This document shows positions 30,179 to 40,392 of a stretch of 64,000 nucleotides of DNA, piece by piece. The notes beneath the pieces are model-generated. The model was given only the letters and a program-made list of their open reading frames with translations, did not search any database and was not told the DNA's origin. The position numbers were made by a program, and so were the translations under genes. Positions within the stretch are counted from its first letter, which is position 1, and each line of letters opens with the position of its first letter. Origin of the DNA: Bifidobacterium choerinum (GTDB lineage: Bacteria > Actinomycetota > Actinomycetes > Actinomycetales > Bifidobacteriaceae); assembly GCF_000741135.1 (NCBI RefSeq), contig NZ_JGYU01000002.1, forward strand, positions 398,986-462,985, given 5' to 3'.

Positions 30179-31795
30179 TCAGTTCTTGATGACCGAGGCG
30201 TAGCGGAAGCGGAACGAAGGGTCGAGCACGACACCGGAAATGTTGCTGCCGGTGACAGCCACCTGATTGCCCTGCAGCATCGGCAGCGTCGAAAGATCGT
30301 CCGTCTCGGTCTTCTGGATGTCCTTGAGCATCTGCTCGCGCTTGGCCGCGTCCTTCTCGCCGGCTTGCGCGACGATGGCATCGTTGACGTCCTTGTTGGC
30401 GTAGCCGTTGTTGACGAAGTTGCCGTCGCGGAAGAACGGGGACAGATAGTTGTCCGGATCAGAATAGTCCGGGAACCAGCCGAGCTGGTAGACCGGATAG
30501 CTGCCGTCGGATTCGTCGGTGACGACGCGTTCCTTGTTGTACTGCGTCCATTCGGTTTGCTGCAGATCCACCTTGAACAGGCCATCGGATTCGAGCTGGC
30601 TCTCGATCGCCGCATATTCGTCGGCGGAGCTCGAACCGTAGTGGTTGCCGTTGTACTGGAGCTTGAGGTCGACCGGAAGGCTCACGCCGGCGTCCGCGAG
30701 GGGTCTTCTTGGCCTTGGCCGTATCCGGCTTGCCGTCCTTCGTGTACGCCTTGAGCGTGTCCTCATGGCCGGAGAGTCCGTCCGGGATGAACGAATACAC
30801 GTGCCCTTGTAGACCTTCTCGGAGAGCTCGTCGCGGTCGATGAGGCTCGCCACCGCCTGACGCACGGCCTTCGCCTTGTCCGCGTCGGCGTCCTTCTGCG
30901 ATTCGCCGTAGGGCTGCAGCTTGAAGTTGAAGGCGAGCATGCGCACTTCGCCACCGGGTCCCTTGACGACCTTCACCTTGTCGTTCTTGCCGAGATCCTC
31001 AATGTCGGTCGGCGACAGCGAACGGTACGCGACATCGACCTGCCCCTGCTCGACCGCCATCTTGAGGTTCGACACGTCGGCGAAGTACTTCACCTGCACG
31101 CCGGAGTTCTTCACTGGCGTCAAGCCTTGGTAATTGGCGTTCTTCGCGTAGCTGACGGCCTCGTTGAGCTTGAACGAGTCAATTTGGTACGGGCCTGCGA
31201 AAGCCTTGCCGTTCACGATTGCGTCCGCATCGGTGACCTTGTCCGTGTCGAACACCTCCTCGTCGACGATCGGACCGGCCGGCGAGCTCATGACCTGCTT
31301 GAGTGTGACGTCGAACGGCACCTTCGCGTTGAAGACAACGGTCGTGTCATCCGGCGTCTCGATGGAATCGATGTTGGCGAGCAGCGAGCTCGGACCATTC
31401 GGATCGTTGATCGTGTTGATGCGGTCGTAGGAGAACTTCACATCCTTCGCGTCGAGCGTGTGGCCGTTCGCAAACTTGAGTCCTTCCTTGATCTTGACGG
31501 TGAACTGCTTGCCATCATCGCTCCATGTGCCGTCGTCCGTCGCAATGTCCGGGGACAGCTCCGACGTGTTGTAGTCCTGCGCGTACAGGAACGGGAACAC
31601 CTGGATCTGCACGGCGTACGAACCGTTGTCGTATGATCCTGCGGGATCGAGCGAGGTCACCTTGTCGGTGGCGCCCACCAGCACGGTGTTCTCGTTGGCG
31701 GCGTCGGCCACGTCATCCTTCACGCCTCCGCATGCGCTCACCGAGGCGAGCGCCGCCACGGCTGCCGCGGCTGCGATGATCTTCTTTGCGTTCAC
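30179..31795 (-). CDS. oppA: oligopeptide-binding lipoprotein (OppA-like, SBP family 5) with a short out-of-frame segment
   Basis: The 538-codon frame starts at the GTG at 31795 after GAAGGTG. It begins with a signal peptide and lipobox (LASVSAC, then GG). The family 5 features TSLDPAGSYDN, LSPDIATDDGTWSDDGKQFT, IKEGLKFANGHTLDAKDVKF and YQLGWFPDYSDPDNYLSPFF are clear. Between about 30,700 and 30,800 the translation turns into Arg/Thr-rich nonsense, while another frame supplies the expected YSFIPDGLSGHEDTLKAYTK. Two compensating single-base changes therefore scramble about 35 residues. The protein captures extracellular peptides for OppB. Confidence 0.8.
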   Translation of the reverse strand: MNAKKIIAAAAAVAALASVSACGGVKDDVADAANENTVLVGATDKVTSLDPAGSYDNGSYAVQIQVFPFLYAQDYNTSELSPDIATDDGTWSDDGKQFTVKIKEGLKFANGHTLDAKDVKFSYDRINTINDPNGPSSLLANIDSIETPDDTTVVFNAKVPFDVTLKQVMSSPAGPIVDEEVFDTDKVTDADAIVNGKAFAGPYQIDSFKLNEAVSYAKNANYQGLTPVKNSGVQVKYFADVSNLKMAVEQGQVDVAYRSLSPTDIEDLGKNDKVKVVKGPGGEVRMLAFNFKLQPYGESQKDADADKAKAVRQAVASLIDRDELSEKVYKGTCIRSSRTDSPAMRTRSRRTRRTASRIRPRPRRPLADAGVSLPVDLKLQYNGNHYGSSSADEYAAIESQLESDGLFKVDLQQTEWTQYNKERVVTDESDGSYPVYQLGWFPDYSDPDNYLSPFFRDGNFVNNGYANKDVNDAIVAQAGEKDAAKREQMLKDIQKTETDDLSTLPMLQGNQVAVTGSNISGVVLDPSFRFRYASVIKN

Positions 31796-32134
31796 AGTGC
31801 ACCTTCGCTCTGTGCGTTTTGCCCCGCTCTCTTCGGGGCATCGTTCACAGCACATTGTTAGTTTCATGCATTACCGGCACGTTTCATCTCAGCATCCGAC
31901 CAACGCGAACGCACGGTGATTATCCTCAAAACCTTTGCGGTTCCAGCGATTGGCGGCGTCTGCATCCAGAGTCACATGCTGAGACCGTTCTCCGTGCCGC
32001 CCGTATGGCGCGTGTTCGGCTTGGATGATCTGCGGTCCGCCGTGACCACATCCTGCCCACATCTCGCGCTGGAATACGCCGGATTCGGTCAGGCCACCCA
32101 TGCCCGACATGTCCGGAACACGCCGCAGATACAA
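31796..32134. other. 339-bp region upstream of oppA
   Basis: It lies between oppA and the terminator of ssrA. It must carry the oppA promoter, but no convincing -35/-10 pair, gene or structured RNA was recognised. Short open frames here lack ribosome sites. Confidence 0.35.
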
Positions 32135-32162
32135 GAAAACCCGCCGTTTCCGGCGGGTTTTC
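32135..32162 (-). terminator. intrinsic terminator of ssrA
   Basis: A 12-bp stem (GAAAACCCGCCG / CGGCGGGTTTTC) with a 4-nt loop is followed on the minus strand by a T-rich stretch. It starts 6 bp after the tmRNA 3' end. Confidence 0.9.
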
Positions 32163-32167
32163 ATTCG

Positions 32168-32567
32168 TGGAGCCGCGGGGAATTGAACCCCGGTCCGGTG
32201 ACCGTACCCTCGTACTTCTACGTGCGTAGTCTGCTGACCACTGGGGTGGTTTTTCGGCCCCCATCAATGTCGCAGACGACTGATGGCGAGCCTAGCCACA
32301 GTCAAAGTCCCTACGTCACCCTGCGGTTCAGTGACGTAGGCAAGTCCTCTAACGACGCCCGACCTCTTCCCGAAGACCCGGAAGAGCGGACGGAGCCACG
32401 CTCGCTGGATTAGATCTGATTACGTTTAAAATCAGGCAGCGAGAGCGAACTCAGTGCGGTTAGATTTAGCACTTAATTTAAATTGCAGAGCACATCACGA
32501 GCGGACTCTACATTCTCGGCACGCTTCTCCGAAGCGAACAGATCACCGTCGAAACCATATCGGCCCC
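32168..32567 (-). ncRNA. ssrA: transfer-messenger RNA (tmRNA)
   Basis: The 5' end GGGGCCGATATGGTTTCGACGG and the 3' T-arm/acceptor (GGTTCAATTCCCCGCGGCTCCA) are diagnostic. The 7-bp acceptor stem GGGGCCG / CGGCTCC pairs with one G-U, and CCA appears not to be encoded. The resume ORF (32432-32470) reads AKSNRTEFALAA followed by TGA, an actinobacterial degradation tag. The RNA rescues stalled ribosomes with SmpB and tags the nascent peptide for proteolysis. Pseudoknot-forming GC-rich segments lie on both sides of the tag ORF. It has its own -10 element and terminator. Confidence 0.97.
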
Positions 32568-32573
32568 TTTTGA

Positions 32574-32579
32574 ATTATC
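32574..32579 (-). promoter_or_regulatory. -10 element of ssrA
   Basis: GATAAT sits exactly at -12 to -7 relative to the predicted tmRNA 5' end at 32567. No good -35 hexamer is visible at 17-18 bp. Confidence 0.55.
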
Positions 32580-32901
32580 AAGCCCCGGCGATGAGACCTT
32601 ACGGCCTTCTCGAACCGGACTTCTCAATATAACACGACCGCCCCGAATCGGCAAGCCCCGCGATGCCGTCAGCGCAATCCGCTCCTGTTCAGCCGTCCCT
32701 CCTCGTCGCTTGTCCGTGTCCGCATATGCGATTCCCCCGGAGCTCGAAACCGTTTCGATTACCATCAGTTCCATAACCGGTCGCCAGTCGCATCAGCTCA
32801 GCATCCCCATCTGCGGAAATCGGCGCAAAATCGATGTTCTAAGTACACGATAAGGTGCATACGCACCCTGAGGAGACTCGAAAACGCGCCTCATCCACGT
32901 C
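32580..32901. other. 322-bp region upstream of ssrA
   Basis: No protein or RNA gene is recognised. It contains a LacI-type dyad at 32745-32757 and leads into the second 52-bp repeat array. The minus-strand open frame across it overlaps ssrA and is not believable as a gene. Confidence 0.4.
32745..32757. promoter_or_regulatory. LacI-family operator-like palindrome
   Basis: CGAAACCGTTTCG is a 13-bp dyad; the reverse strand reads exactly as the site at 24955-24967. No obvious target gene lies close by, since ssrA starts 178 bp away. Possibly a distal site or chance. Confidence 0.35.
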
Positions 32902-33160
32902 CAACGCCCCTTCCAGCGCCTTGCACACACTCAGCAACGTGCACGTCTCCCCCAACGTCCCAATCCGCACACCTATGCGCCATCCGTGACGCATGCAGCT
33001 TTCCCGGCATCACATTCTGCGTACGCCTACGCAGCCCGGGTCGCGCACACGCTTCCCAGCGTCTCGCGCCGCGTGCGTATACGCAATCCGGGTCGCGCAC
33101 ACGCGCTCCAACGTCCCGCCCCGCGTACGCATACGCAGCACGCACGCAGCACGCACGCAG
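32902..33160. repeat. array 2 of the 52-bp tandem repeat (5 units)
   Basis: Unit starts at about 32902, 32953, 33005, 33057 and 33109 keep a period of 51-52 bp. The best units share (A)GCGTC-CC, then the core GCGTACGCATACGC (variants GCGTACGCCTACGC and GCGTGCGTATACGC), then a CCGGGTCGCGCACACGC-like second half. The last unit decays into 11-bp subrepeats of GCACGCACGCA at about 33137-33169. The array ends just beyond the ftsQ stop, the same relation as array 1 to its neighbour gene. Confidence 0.8.
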
Positions 33161-33175
33161 CACGCACGCGCCCCG

Positions 33176-34714
33176 CTACTTGATGATCGGACGGTTCGGG
33201 GCGGAGACGTTGATCTGCTTCTTGTCGCCGATCACCTTCGGGTCGTTCATGACCTTGTCGGCGATCGCCATCTTGAGCTTGAGGTCGGTGTCGTCGCCCC
33301 AGACGACGGTGATGCCGTTCGCGAAGGTCGTCGTGATCGAATCCTGCGTCGGCGCGCTCACGGCGGTGACGTCCTTGCGCCACCCTTCGGGGAACGCGTC
33401 GAGGATGACGACGGCCGAACGCAGCGCGCGGCTGCTGACGGCGCCGTCGACCGACGTCACGTCGATGACGGGGATGCCCTTCGCCGACTTCGCGTCGACG
33501 GCGTTGAGCACGCGCGCCTTATTGTCGACGGCCGTGAGCGTGTCGGCGCCCTTGACGCGCAGCATCGCCGCCGGCCGCTGCGCCTCGACGTGCACGTCGA
33601 ACCCGTTCGGGAAGCGCTTCGTCGCCTGCGCCGACGAGACGCCCGGGATCTGCGAGAGCTGCTCCTCGACGGCCGCGTCGGAGACGAGCAGCAGCGACTT
33701 GCCCGCCTGTCCGCGCGCGATCGCCATGATCTGCTGGTCGCTCACCCATTGGTTCGCGCCGGACACGCTGATCTTGTCCTGGTTGAGCCGCAGCACCGGC
33801 GAGAAGAACAGCAGCCAGACGATGGCCGCGACGACGGCGATCGCGCCGACGGCCGCCGCGACATGCGTCACCGTCTGCCGCAGGTTCGCGCGGCGGCGTT
33901 CCTTCTGCCGTTTCGTGAAGTCGACGACCTTCGGACGCGTCGCCACGCCGACGGTGCCGGCGGTCTGTCTGAGCGTCTTCGCGACGATGTCCTCGCTGCG
34001 CATGTTGTTCGCGTCGACGAAGGATCCCGGTTCGCTGCGGCTAATCGGTTCGTCGATGATGCGCGTGCGGCGCACCTGGTTCGTCTGCCTGCCGCGCTTC
34101 GGCAGCAGGTCGCGCATCCGCGCGACGAACGACGGTCCACCGGACTTCGTCTTCCCTGGCGTCTTCGCTGCCGGACGCATCGCGACCGCGTTCTTCTTCG
34201 ACGACGAAGACGCCGACTTGCCCGACGACACGGTGCGCGCGCCGTCATGCCGCGCGCCCGCGTTCGATGCGACGCGCGGACGCGACGACGTCGTCTCGAG
34301 CGGGAAGCGATGCTCCCCCGTCGGCGGCGACGCCGCGGCGCGACGCCGCCCGGACGCCGACGACGCTTTCGGTTTCACGGACCGTTTCACATCGCCGGTG
34401 CGCTGCGACGCCGAAGCGGAGGCAGTGCCTGCCGCCGACCTACGGACGCGGCCGTGCTGTGACGTGTCCGCCGTCCCGTCCCGATGCGACGAAATCGTCC
34501 GTCCGCGTCGACCGCCGTCTGATGCGCCGTGGGCGCCGTCATGCGAGCCGCCCGCGCCCGACGAGATGGTCCGGCCGCCGCGGGTCATGCGCGGCTCGCC
34601 GGCGCCGCCGCCCGACGCCTTCCTGCGTGTGCCGCCGCCGGCGCCCCCGCCGACGTTCTTGCCGCCGCCGCGCGAGCCGGCCGCACCCGATGATCTGACG
34701 CTGCGCCCGGCCAT
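33176..34714 (-). CDS. ftsQ: cell division protein FtsQ/DivIB
   Basis: The 512-residue protein is long for the family. The start overlaps the murC stop (TGATG at 34714). Residues 1-280 are a cytosolic, low-complexity Ser/Gly/Arg/Lys-rich region (runs such as GGGKNVGGGAGGGTRRKASGG). A single TM helix VAAAVGAIAVVAAIVWLLFF follows at about 285-304. After it come a POTRA-like part (ISVSGANQWVSDQQIMAIAR, VEEQLSQIPGVSSAQATKRF) and the FtsQ beta domain (GIPVIDVTSVDG). It links FtsL/FtsB partners to the divisome outside the membrane. The extended basic N-terminus is the notable oddity. Confidence 0.9.
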   Translation of the reverse strand: MAGRSVRSSGAAGSRGGGKNVGGGAGGGTRRKASGGGAGEPRMTRGGRTISSGAGGSHDGAHGASDGGRRGRTISSHRDGTADTSQHGRVRRSAAGTASASASQRTGDVKRSVKPKASSASGRRRAAASPPTGEHRFPLETTSSRPRVASNAGARHDGARTVSSGKSASSSSKKNAVAMRPAAKTPGKTKSGGPSFVARMRDLLPKRGRQTNQVRRTRIIDEPISRSEPGSFVDANNMRSEDIVAKTLRQTAGTVGVATRPKVVDFTKRQKERRRANLRQTVTHVAAAVGAIAVVAAIVWLLFFSPVLRLNQDKISVSGANQWVSDQQIMAIARGQAGKSLLLVSDAAVEEQLSQIPGVSSAQATKRFPNGFDVHVEAQRPAAMLRVKGADTLTAVDNKARVLNAVDAKSAKGIPVIDVTSVDGAVSSRALRSAVVILDAFPEGWRKDVTAVSAPTQDSITTTFANGITVVWGDDTDLKLKMAIADKVMNDPKVIGDKKQINVSAPNRPIIK

Positions 34715-36288
34715 CAGTCGTCCTTGCCGGCGTGCGCCTCGAGCACATGCGCGATGACCGGCGCCATCTTCGTGACGTCGCCGGCGCCGACCGTGAAGAT
34801 CACGTCGCCGGGCTTCGCGCGCATCGCGATCATCTGCGCCGCCGTCTCCATACGTTCCTCGACGTCGATCGACGCATCGTCGCCGGCCTCGTCGGCGATC
34901 GTCGACGCGTCCACGTCCGGGAAGTCCTGCTGCTTCTCGCGCGCCGGGAACACGCCGGTGACGATGACGTCGTCCGCCTTGGCGAGCGCGTCGGCGAACT
35001 CCCTCGCGAAGAACTTCGTGCGGGAGAACAGATGCGGCTGGAAGAGCACATGGATCGTCGCGCCCGGGTAGCGTCGGCGCGCCGCGTCGAGCAGCGCGCC
35101 GATCTCGGTCGGATGGTGCGCATAGTCGTCGACGACGGTCACGCCGTTCGCCGTCGCGCGGATCTGGAAGCGGCGCGCGGCGCCGCGGAAGGTCGAGACG
35201 GCCTGCGCGGCGACGTGCGGGTCCATGCCAAGCAGCGTCGCAGCGACGATCGCCGCCGTCGCGTTCCTCGCGTTGTGCAGTCCCGGCACGGCGAGCGTCA
35301 CCGGCACCCGCACAACCGTCCCGTCGTCGCCGGCGGCGTCCGTCCGTCCTTCGGCGACGCTCGCCGGCATCTCGAGCATGAAGCTTTCGGCGCCGTCGCC
35401 GGCATGCTCGCGCTCGGCGGCGATGTGCACGTAGCGTGCGCCGTTGAGTTCGCCGACGTCCTCGCGCGGCGTCGTGCCGTAGGCGATCGCATGCGCCGCG
35501 CTCGTCGCGTCGAGCCGACGGAGCACGGCGAGCGCGCTCGCGTCGTCGGTGCACACGACGATCGCGCCGCGCGCGTGTCCGAGGTGGTCGACGAAGGCGG
35601 CGCGGTAGGTGTCGGCGTCGCCGTAGTGGTCGAGATGGTCGGGTTCGGCGTTCGTGACGATCGCGATCTGCGGCGTGTACTTCGCGAAGCTGCCGTCGGA
35701 TTCGTCGGCTTCGGCGACGAGCACGTCGCCTTCGCCGGCGTGGCCGCCGTCGATCGTCGTGCCGTCGGGTCCCTGAATCGATCCGCCGATCGCGTAGCTC
35801 GGGTCGGCGAGCGCGCCGTCGCCGGCGTGCGTGAGGATGTGCGCGAGCATCGAGCTCGTCGTCGTCTTGCCGTGCGCGCCGGCGACGGTGACGGCGCGGC
35901 GGCCGTGCATGAGCAGCGCGAGGATGTCGCTGCGGTGCACGATCCGCGAACCTTGCGCGGCGGCGGCGACGATCTCCGGGTTATCCGCCTTGATCGCGCT
36001 CGAGTAGACGACGACCTGCGCGTCGCGCACGTTATCCGCCTGCTGGCCGATGCGCACCGGGATGCCGAGCGCGGCGAGACGCTCGGTCTTCGCGCCCTGC
36101 TGCATGTCCGAACCGTCGACGTCGACGCCCTGCTGGTGCAGCATCTCGGCGAGGACGGACATGCCGGCGCCGCCGATGCCGATGAAATGCGTCCGTCCGA
36201 GGTCGGCCACCTGCGCCGTCGGCGCGAAACGCGCGGCCGTCGGGTCGAGGTCGGTAGGCTGCGGGGTCTGCGGGGTCTGTTCGTTCAC
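34714..36288 (-). CDS. murC: UDP-N-acetylmuramate-L-alanine ligase
   Basis: The 524-residue Mur ligase adds L-alanine to UDP-MurNAc using ATP. The Rossmann N-domain shows [17 protein letters not shown]. The ATP loop is [12 protein letters not shown] (about residue 137). The central motifs EADESDGSF and [11 protein letters not shown] (metal and ATP contacts) and the C-terminal [10 protein letters not shown] are all present. A short Thr/Pro-rich N-terminal extension (about 25 residues) precedes the domain. It overlaps ftsQ and lies downstream of murG, the canonical order. Confidence 0.96.
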   Translation of the reverse strand: MNEQTPQTPQPTDLDPTAARFAPTAQVADLGRTHFIGIGGAGMSVLAEMLHQQGVDVDGSDMQQGAKTERLAALGIPVRIGQQADNVRDAQVVVYSSAIKADNPEIVAAAAQGSRIVHRSDILALLMHGRRAVTVAGAHGKTTTSSMLAHILTHAGDGALADPSYAIGGSIQGPDGTTIDGGHAGEGDVLVAEADESDGSFAKYTPQIAIVTNAEPDHLDHYGDADTYRAAFVDHLGHARGAIVVCTDDASALAVLRRLDATSAAHAIAYGTTPREDVGELNGARYVHIAAEREHAGDGAESFMLEMPASVAEGRTDAAGDDGTVVRVPVTLAVPGLHNARNATAAIVAATLLGMDPHVAAQAVSTFRGAARRFQIRATANGVTVVDDYAHHPTEIGALLDAARRRYPGATIHVLFQPHLFSRTKFFAREFADALAKADDVIVTGVFPAREKQQDFPDVDASTIADEAGDDASIDVEERMETAAQMIAMRAKPGDVIFTVGAGDVTKMAPVIAHVLEAHAGKDD

Positions 36289-36360
36289 TGGGAAACACGC
36301 TCCTATTCGTTGTGATGGATGATGCCGTGTCGTGCGATGCGGATGATGCCGTGCGGGTGC

Positions 36361-37567
36361 CTATGCGGCGTCGGCCTGCACGTCGGCGATGTCGAGGATA
36401 TGGCTCGCCATGCGATCGGCGGCGTCGCGGATGCCGTAGCGCCATGCGCGCTCGCCGTAGCCGCGCAGCGTCGCCGGGTCGGCGAGCAGCGCCGGGATGT
36501 GCTCCTCGACCCATGTCGTCGTGAAGTCGTGATCGTCGACGAGCAGGCCGCCGCCGGCGTCGACGACCGGTTTCGCGTTGAAGCGCTGTTCGCCGTTGCC
36601 GATTGGCAGCGGCACGTAGACGGCGGGCAGTCCGAGCGCCGTCAGCTCGCTCACCGTGCCCGCGCCGGAGCGGCAGATGACGAGGTCGGCGCAGGCGAAG
36701 GCCTTGTCGATCCGTTCGAGGTACTGCGCGACGTGGTAGTCGCGTCCCGGCTGCGAGTCCTCGCCGAGTCCGGTGAGCACCTGCGCACCGGCCGACTGCA
36801 CGACGCGGTCGCGCACCTCGTCGATCTTGCCTTTGCCGGTCAGGTGGACGATCTGCGCGTGCCGCACGAGCGTGCCGGCGGTGCCGGCGACGGCGCGGTT
36901 GAGGTTCGCCGCGCCGAGCGAGCCGCCGGTGACGACGATGACGGGGGCGCTCGGGGTCGAGGCCGAGCTCGCGCGCGTTGCATTCGCGGGCGCCGGCGCG
37001 GTCGTGCCGCAGCTGTTCGGCGAGCGCGGCGATCGCCGGGCGCAGCGGCAGGCCGACGCGTTCGACGCTGCCGTCCTTCGCCGGCTTGAGTCCGGTGCCG
37101 TCGTAGGCGGTGCCGATGAACTGCGCCCAGCGCGAGCCGAGCTTGTTCGCCATGCCGGCGCGCGCGTTCTGCTCGTGGATGACGATGGGGACGCCGAGCT
37201 TGTGCGCGGCCGCGTACGCCGGCGCCGACGCGTAACCGCCGAAGCCGACGACGACCTGCGAGCCCTGCGTGCCGATGAGTTCCCTGACCTTCGCCGTCTC
37301 GCGGCGCCATTTCGCCGGGAACTGGAACATGTACGCGCCGGGTCGGCGCGGGAACGGCACCTTCTCGATCGTCGCGAGACGGTAGCCGGCGGCCGGCACG
37401 AGGTCGGCCTCGAGGCCTTTCTCGGTGCCGAGCGCGATGATGTCCGCGTCCGGCTCCCTGCGGCGGATCGCGTCGGCGACCGCCAGCAACGGGTTGACAT
37501 GGCCGGCGGTGCCGCCGCCGGCGAGGATGATGCGATGCGGCGTCGCCGCGCTCTTCGTGCTGCTCAT
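36361..37567 (-). pseudogene. murG: UDP-GlcNAc transferase MurG, interrupted by one frameshift
   Basis: From the ATG at 37567 the first frame gives the MurG start ([20 protein letters not shown]) and runs through [20 protein letters not shown] and [20 protein letters not shown] to [10 protein letters not shown]. It then shifts at about 36942-36957, between runs of G5 and G4. The second frame resumes with [40 protein letters not shown] and [20 protein letters not shown] to the stop at 36361. MurG makes lipid II and is expected to be essential and single-copy. A true break is therefore unlikely and a sequencing error is the best explanation. Repaired length is about 401 residues, normal. Confidence 0.9.
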
Positions 37568-37622
37568 ATTGCCTTCGTTCCTGCCTTCGTTCATGCCTTC
37601 ACTGTAGTCGACGCGCCCGAGC

Positions 37623-38966
37623 TCAGGCCTTCGCCCGCTCGGCGCGGATCTGCGGCTGGCTGCGCATCGCGTTCATGCACACGCCGGCCGCCGCCAGGCA
37701 CATGATCAGCGACGTGCCGCCCGCCGAGACGAAGGGCATCGGCAGTCCCATGACCGGCAGCAGGCCGAGCACGACGGCGATGTTGACCAATGCCTGGCCG
37801 ACGATCCAGATCGTCATGCACATGATGAGCGACGACGCGAACCTGTTCGGCGTCTTCACGGCCACGACGAGCATGCACCAGCCGATGACGACGAACAGCA
37901 GCAGCACGAGCAGGCCGCCGACGAAGCCGAGCTCCTCGCAGATGATCGCGTAGATGAAGTCGTTGTGCGCGGCCGGCAGATAGTTCCATTTCTCGCGCGA
38001 GTTGCCGATGCCGACGCCGAACATGCCGCCGGAGGCGATCGCGTAGCGCGCGTGCGTCGACTGGTAGCACACGGTCTGCGCGCCGTCCTCGCAGCCGCGG
38101 TAGGTTGCGAGGATGCGGTTCATGCGGTTGGAGCTCGTCACGACGAACACGGTGATGAACGCGAGCGCGACGAGGCCGCCGGCGACGAGCCATTTCTTCG
38201 GGAAGTCGCTCGTCGCGAAGGCGACGAGGCCGATGAACACGAGGATCATGCAGGTGCCGAGGTCCTTGCCGCAGATGACGAGGCCGACGGCGGCGACGAA
38301 CAACGCGAGCGGCAGCAGGTAGTCCTTCAGCGTCGGCTGCCTGCCGCTCCTGCGGTGGATGGCCCGCACGCGCTGCAGCGCGAGCGGCAGCACGATGCAC
38401 AGCATGAGCTTGAGCGATTCGGCCGGCTGCAGCTGGATCGGGCCGAGCTTGATCCATCCGCGGTTGCCGTACACCTCGACGCCGAACGGCGAGAACGTGA
38501 GCAGCTGCATCACCATGCAGACCCCGTACAGCCCATACATGAACCTGGGCGTCTCGAAGACTCTCAGCGGCAGGAACCGGCCTATGGCCATGAACACGAA
38601 GCCGATGAGCGCGAAGACCATCTGGCTGACGAACTGCGCCCACGGCGAGGCGCCGGCGGCGACCATCGTGACCGACGAGCTCGAGAACACCATGACAAGG
38701 CCGAAGAACGTCAGCGCGAGCACACTCGCGAAGAAGCCGTGGTAGCACCACAGCGGGTTGAGGAACATGCGCCAGCCGCGGTACTGGGCGAAGTCGAGCG
38801 ACTCGTCCCTGTTCTTGCCCGATGTGGCGCGGCGCGGCTGCACGCCGCCGTCGCGCGCCGTGGCCTGCGAGCGTTTGCGTACCGCGTACTGCCGGCGCGG
38901 CGCCTCGATCGCGCCGTTCGACGACGTCGTGCGCGGCTTGCGCCGCTTGCGTTCAGTCTCGGCCAT
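37623..38966 (-). CDS. ftsW: peptidoglycan glycosyltransferase FtsW (SEDS family)
   Basis: This 447-residue polytopic membrane protein has about ten TM helices, including [20 protein letters not shown] and the C-terminal [16 protein letters not shown]. The SEDS signatures [55 protein letters not shown] and [10 protein letters not shown] are intact. It polymerises lipid II at the septum together with FtsI. The first 70 or so residues form a basic cytosolic extension. It overlaps murD by 14 bp. Confidence 0.96.
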   Translation of the reverse strand: MAETERKRRKPRTTSSNGAIEAPRRQYAVRKRSQATARDGGVQPRRATSGKNRDESLDFAQYRGWRMFLNPLWCYHGFFASVLALTFFGLVMVFSSSSVTMVAAGASPWAQFVSQMVFALIGFVFMAIGRFLPLRVFETPRFMYGLYGVCMVMQLLTFSPFGVEVYGNRGWIKLGPIQLQPAESLKLMLCIVLPLALQRVRAIHRRSGRQPTLKDYLLPLALFVAAVGLVICGKDLGTCMILVFIGLVAFATSDFPKKWLVAGGLVALAFITVFVVTSSNRMNRILATYRGCEDGAQTVCYQSTHARYAIASGGMFGVGIGNSREKWNYLPAAHNDFIYAIICEELGFVGGLLVLLLFVVIGWCMLVVAVKTPNRFASSLIMCMTIWIVGQALVNIAVVLGLLPVMGLPMPFVSAGGTSLIMCLAAAGVCMNAMRSQPQIRAERAKA

Positions 38967-40392
38967 ACTCGCTCACCCACCGCCGTGCCTCGTCGGCGAA
39001 ACGGTCGCCGCGTTGCGCGTAGGAGCGGAACTGGTCCATCGACGCGCAGGCGGGCGCGAGCAGCACGACGTCGCCGCCCTGCGCCATCGACGCGGCTGCC
39101 GTGACGGCGTGCGCCATGACGTCGTCGGCATCCTTCGGGTCGATGACGGCGACCGGCAGGTCGGGCGCGTTTGTGCGCAGCGCGTCGAGCATCGGCCGCT
39201 GGTCGACGCCGATGACGACGGCTCCCCTGAGCCGGTCGCGCATGTCGGCGACGAGCTGTTCGAAACGACCGCCCTTCGCCAGGCCGCCGGCGATCCACAC
39301 GACGCTGCCCGGCGCGAAGCTGCTCAGCGAGGCGCGCGCCGCATGCGCGTTCGTCGCCTTCGAATCGTCGACGAAGCGGATCGCGGAGCCGTCGGGCAGC
39401 GTCAGCCGGGCGACCTCCTCGATGCGGTGGCCGCCGGGCCTGAAGCGCTTGAGCGCGTCGAGTGCGACGTCGACGTCGACGTCCATCGCCGTCACGAGGA
39501 TGAGCGCGGTGAGCGCGTCGGCGACCAGATGCGGGTAGAGCGTGCCGTCCGGCTCCATCAGGTGCGGGAAGTCGGCGAGCGCGGCGAGGCGGTGCTCGAC
39601 GCCGACCGGCATGCCGGTGACGCCGGCCATGTCGACGATCCAGCCGTCCTTGACGCCGATCTGGCCGGCGACCGGTTCGGCGAGCGTGAAGCCGACGGCG
39701 ACGCATCCTTCGGCCGTCTTCGCCTCGCGCGCCAGTTCGCTGACGCGTTCGTCCTGCGCGTTGTAGGCGATGACGCGGCGCGCGCCGTCGAAGACCTTCG
39801 ACTTGTCCTCGGCGTAGGCCTCGATGCCGCCGTGCCAGTCAAGGTGGTCGGCGGCGATGTTCGTGATCGCGGCGCCGGCGAGCGCGAGCGAATACGTGAA
39901 GTGCAGCTGGAACGAGCTCAGTTCGACGCACAGCACGTCGTTGTCCGGGTCGAGCGCGGCATGCGAGACGGCCTTGCCGATGTTGCCGACGGCCGGCGCC
40001 GTCAGACCGCATGCGGTGAGCATCGCCGAGGTCATCTCGGTCGTGCTCGTCTTGCCGTTCGTGCCGGTGATGCCGATCCACGGCGCGGGGAGGCCGGTGC
40101 GCGCGTTGTCCACGCGCATGAGCCAGGCGAGCTCGACCTCGCTGATGACCGGAATGCCGCGGCGGCGCGCCTCGAGGATGAACGGCGTGCGCGGGTTGAA
40201 CACCGGAGACGTGCAGACGAGGTCGACGCGGTCCCACGGGATGTCGTCGAAGGAGTTGAGGTCGGCGTCCTCCTTGTGCTCGTCGACGCCGATGACCTCC
40301 TTGGCGCGCGGGCGCAGGATGTCCACGATGCTGCGTCCGGAGATGCCGAGTCCGGCCACCACCACCGTCATATGTTCAAGATCGAGTTCCAT
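38953..40392 (-). CDS. murD: UDP-N-acetylmuramoylalanine-D-glutamate ligase
   Basis: The 479-residue ligase adds D-glutamate to UDP-MurNAc-L-Ala. It begins [18 protein letters not shown]; the ATP loop is [14 protein letters not shown]; the metal/ATP motif is [12 protein letters not shown]; the C-domain contains [17 protein letters not shown]. The ATG at 40392 follows GGAAGGACAG; upstream extension is in the low-complexity gap after mraY. The length is normal. Confidence 0.96.
   Translation of the reverse strand: MELDLEHMTVVVAGLGISGRSIVDILRPRAKEVIGVDEHKEDADLNSFDDIPWDRVDLVCTSPVFNPRTPFILEARRRGIPVISEVELAWLMRVDNARTGLPAPWIGITGTNGKTSTTEMTSAMLTACGLTAPAVGNIGKAVSHAALDPDNDVLCVELSSFQLHFTYSLALAGAAITNIAADHLDWHGGIEAYAEDKSKVFDGARRVIAYNAQDERVSELAREAKTAEGCVAVGFTLAEPVAGQIGVKDGWIVDMAGVTGMPVGVEHRLAALADFPHLMEPDGTLYPHLVADALTALILVTAMDVDVDVALDALKRFRPGGHRIEEVARLTLPDGSAIRFVDDSKATNAHAARASLSSFAPGSVVWIAGGLAKGGRFEQLVADMRDRLRGAVVIGVDQRPMLDALRTNAPDLPVAVIDPKDADDVMAHAVTAAASMAQGGDVVLLAPACASMDQFRSYAQRGDRFADEARRWVSEYGRD

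Noticed and set aside
32508..32774. 88-codon minus-strand frame overlapping the ssrA 5' end
   Set aside because: It overlaps the tmRNA and its promoter and shows no domain or signal.
32902..33160. Possible coding repeat protein across the second 52-bp array
   Set aside because: 52 is not a multiple of three, so the translated repeats change frame each unit; no ribosome site was found.
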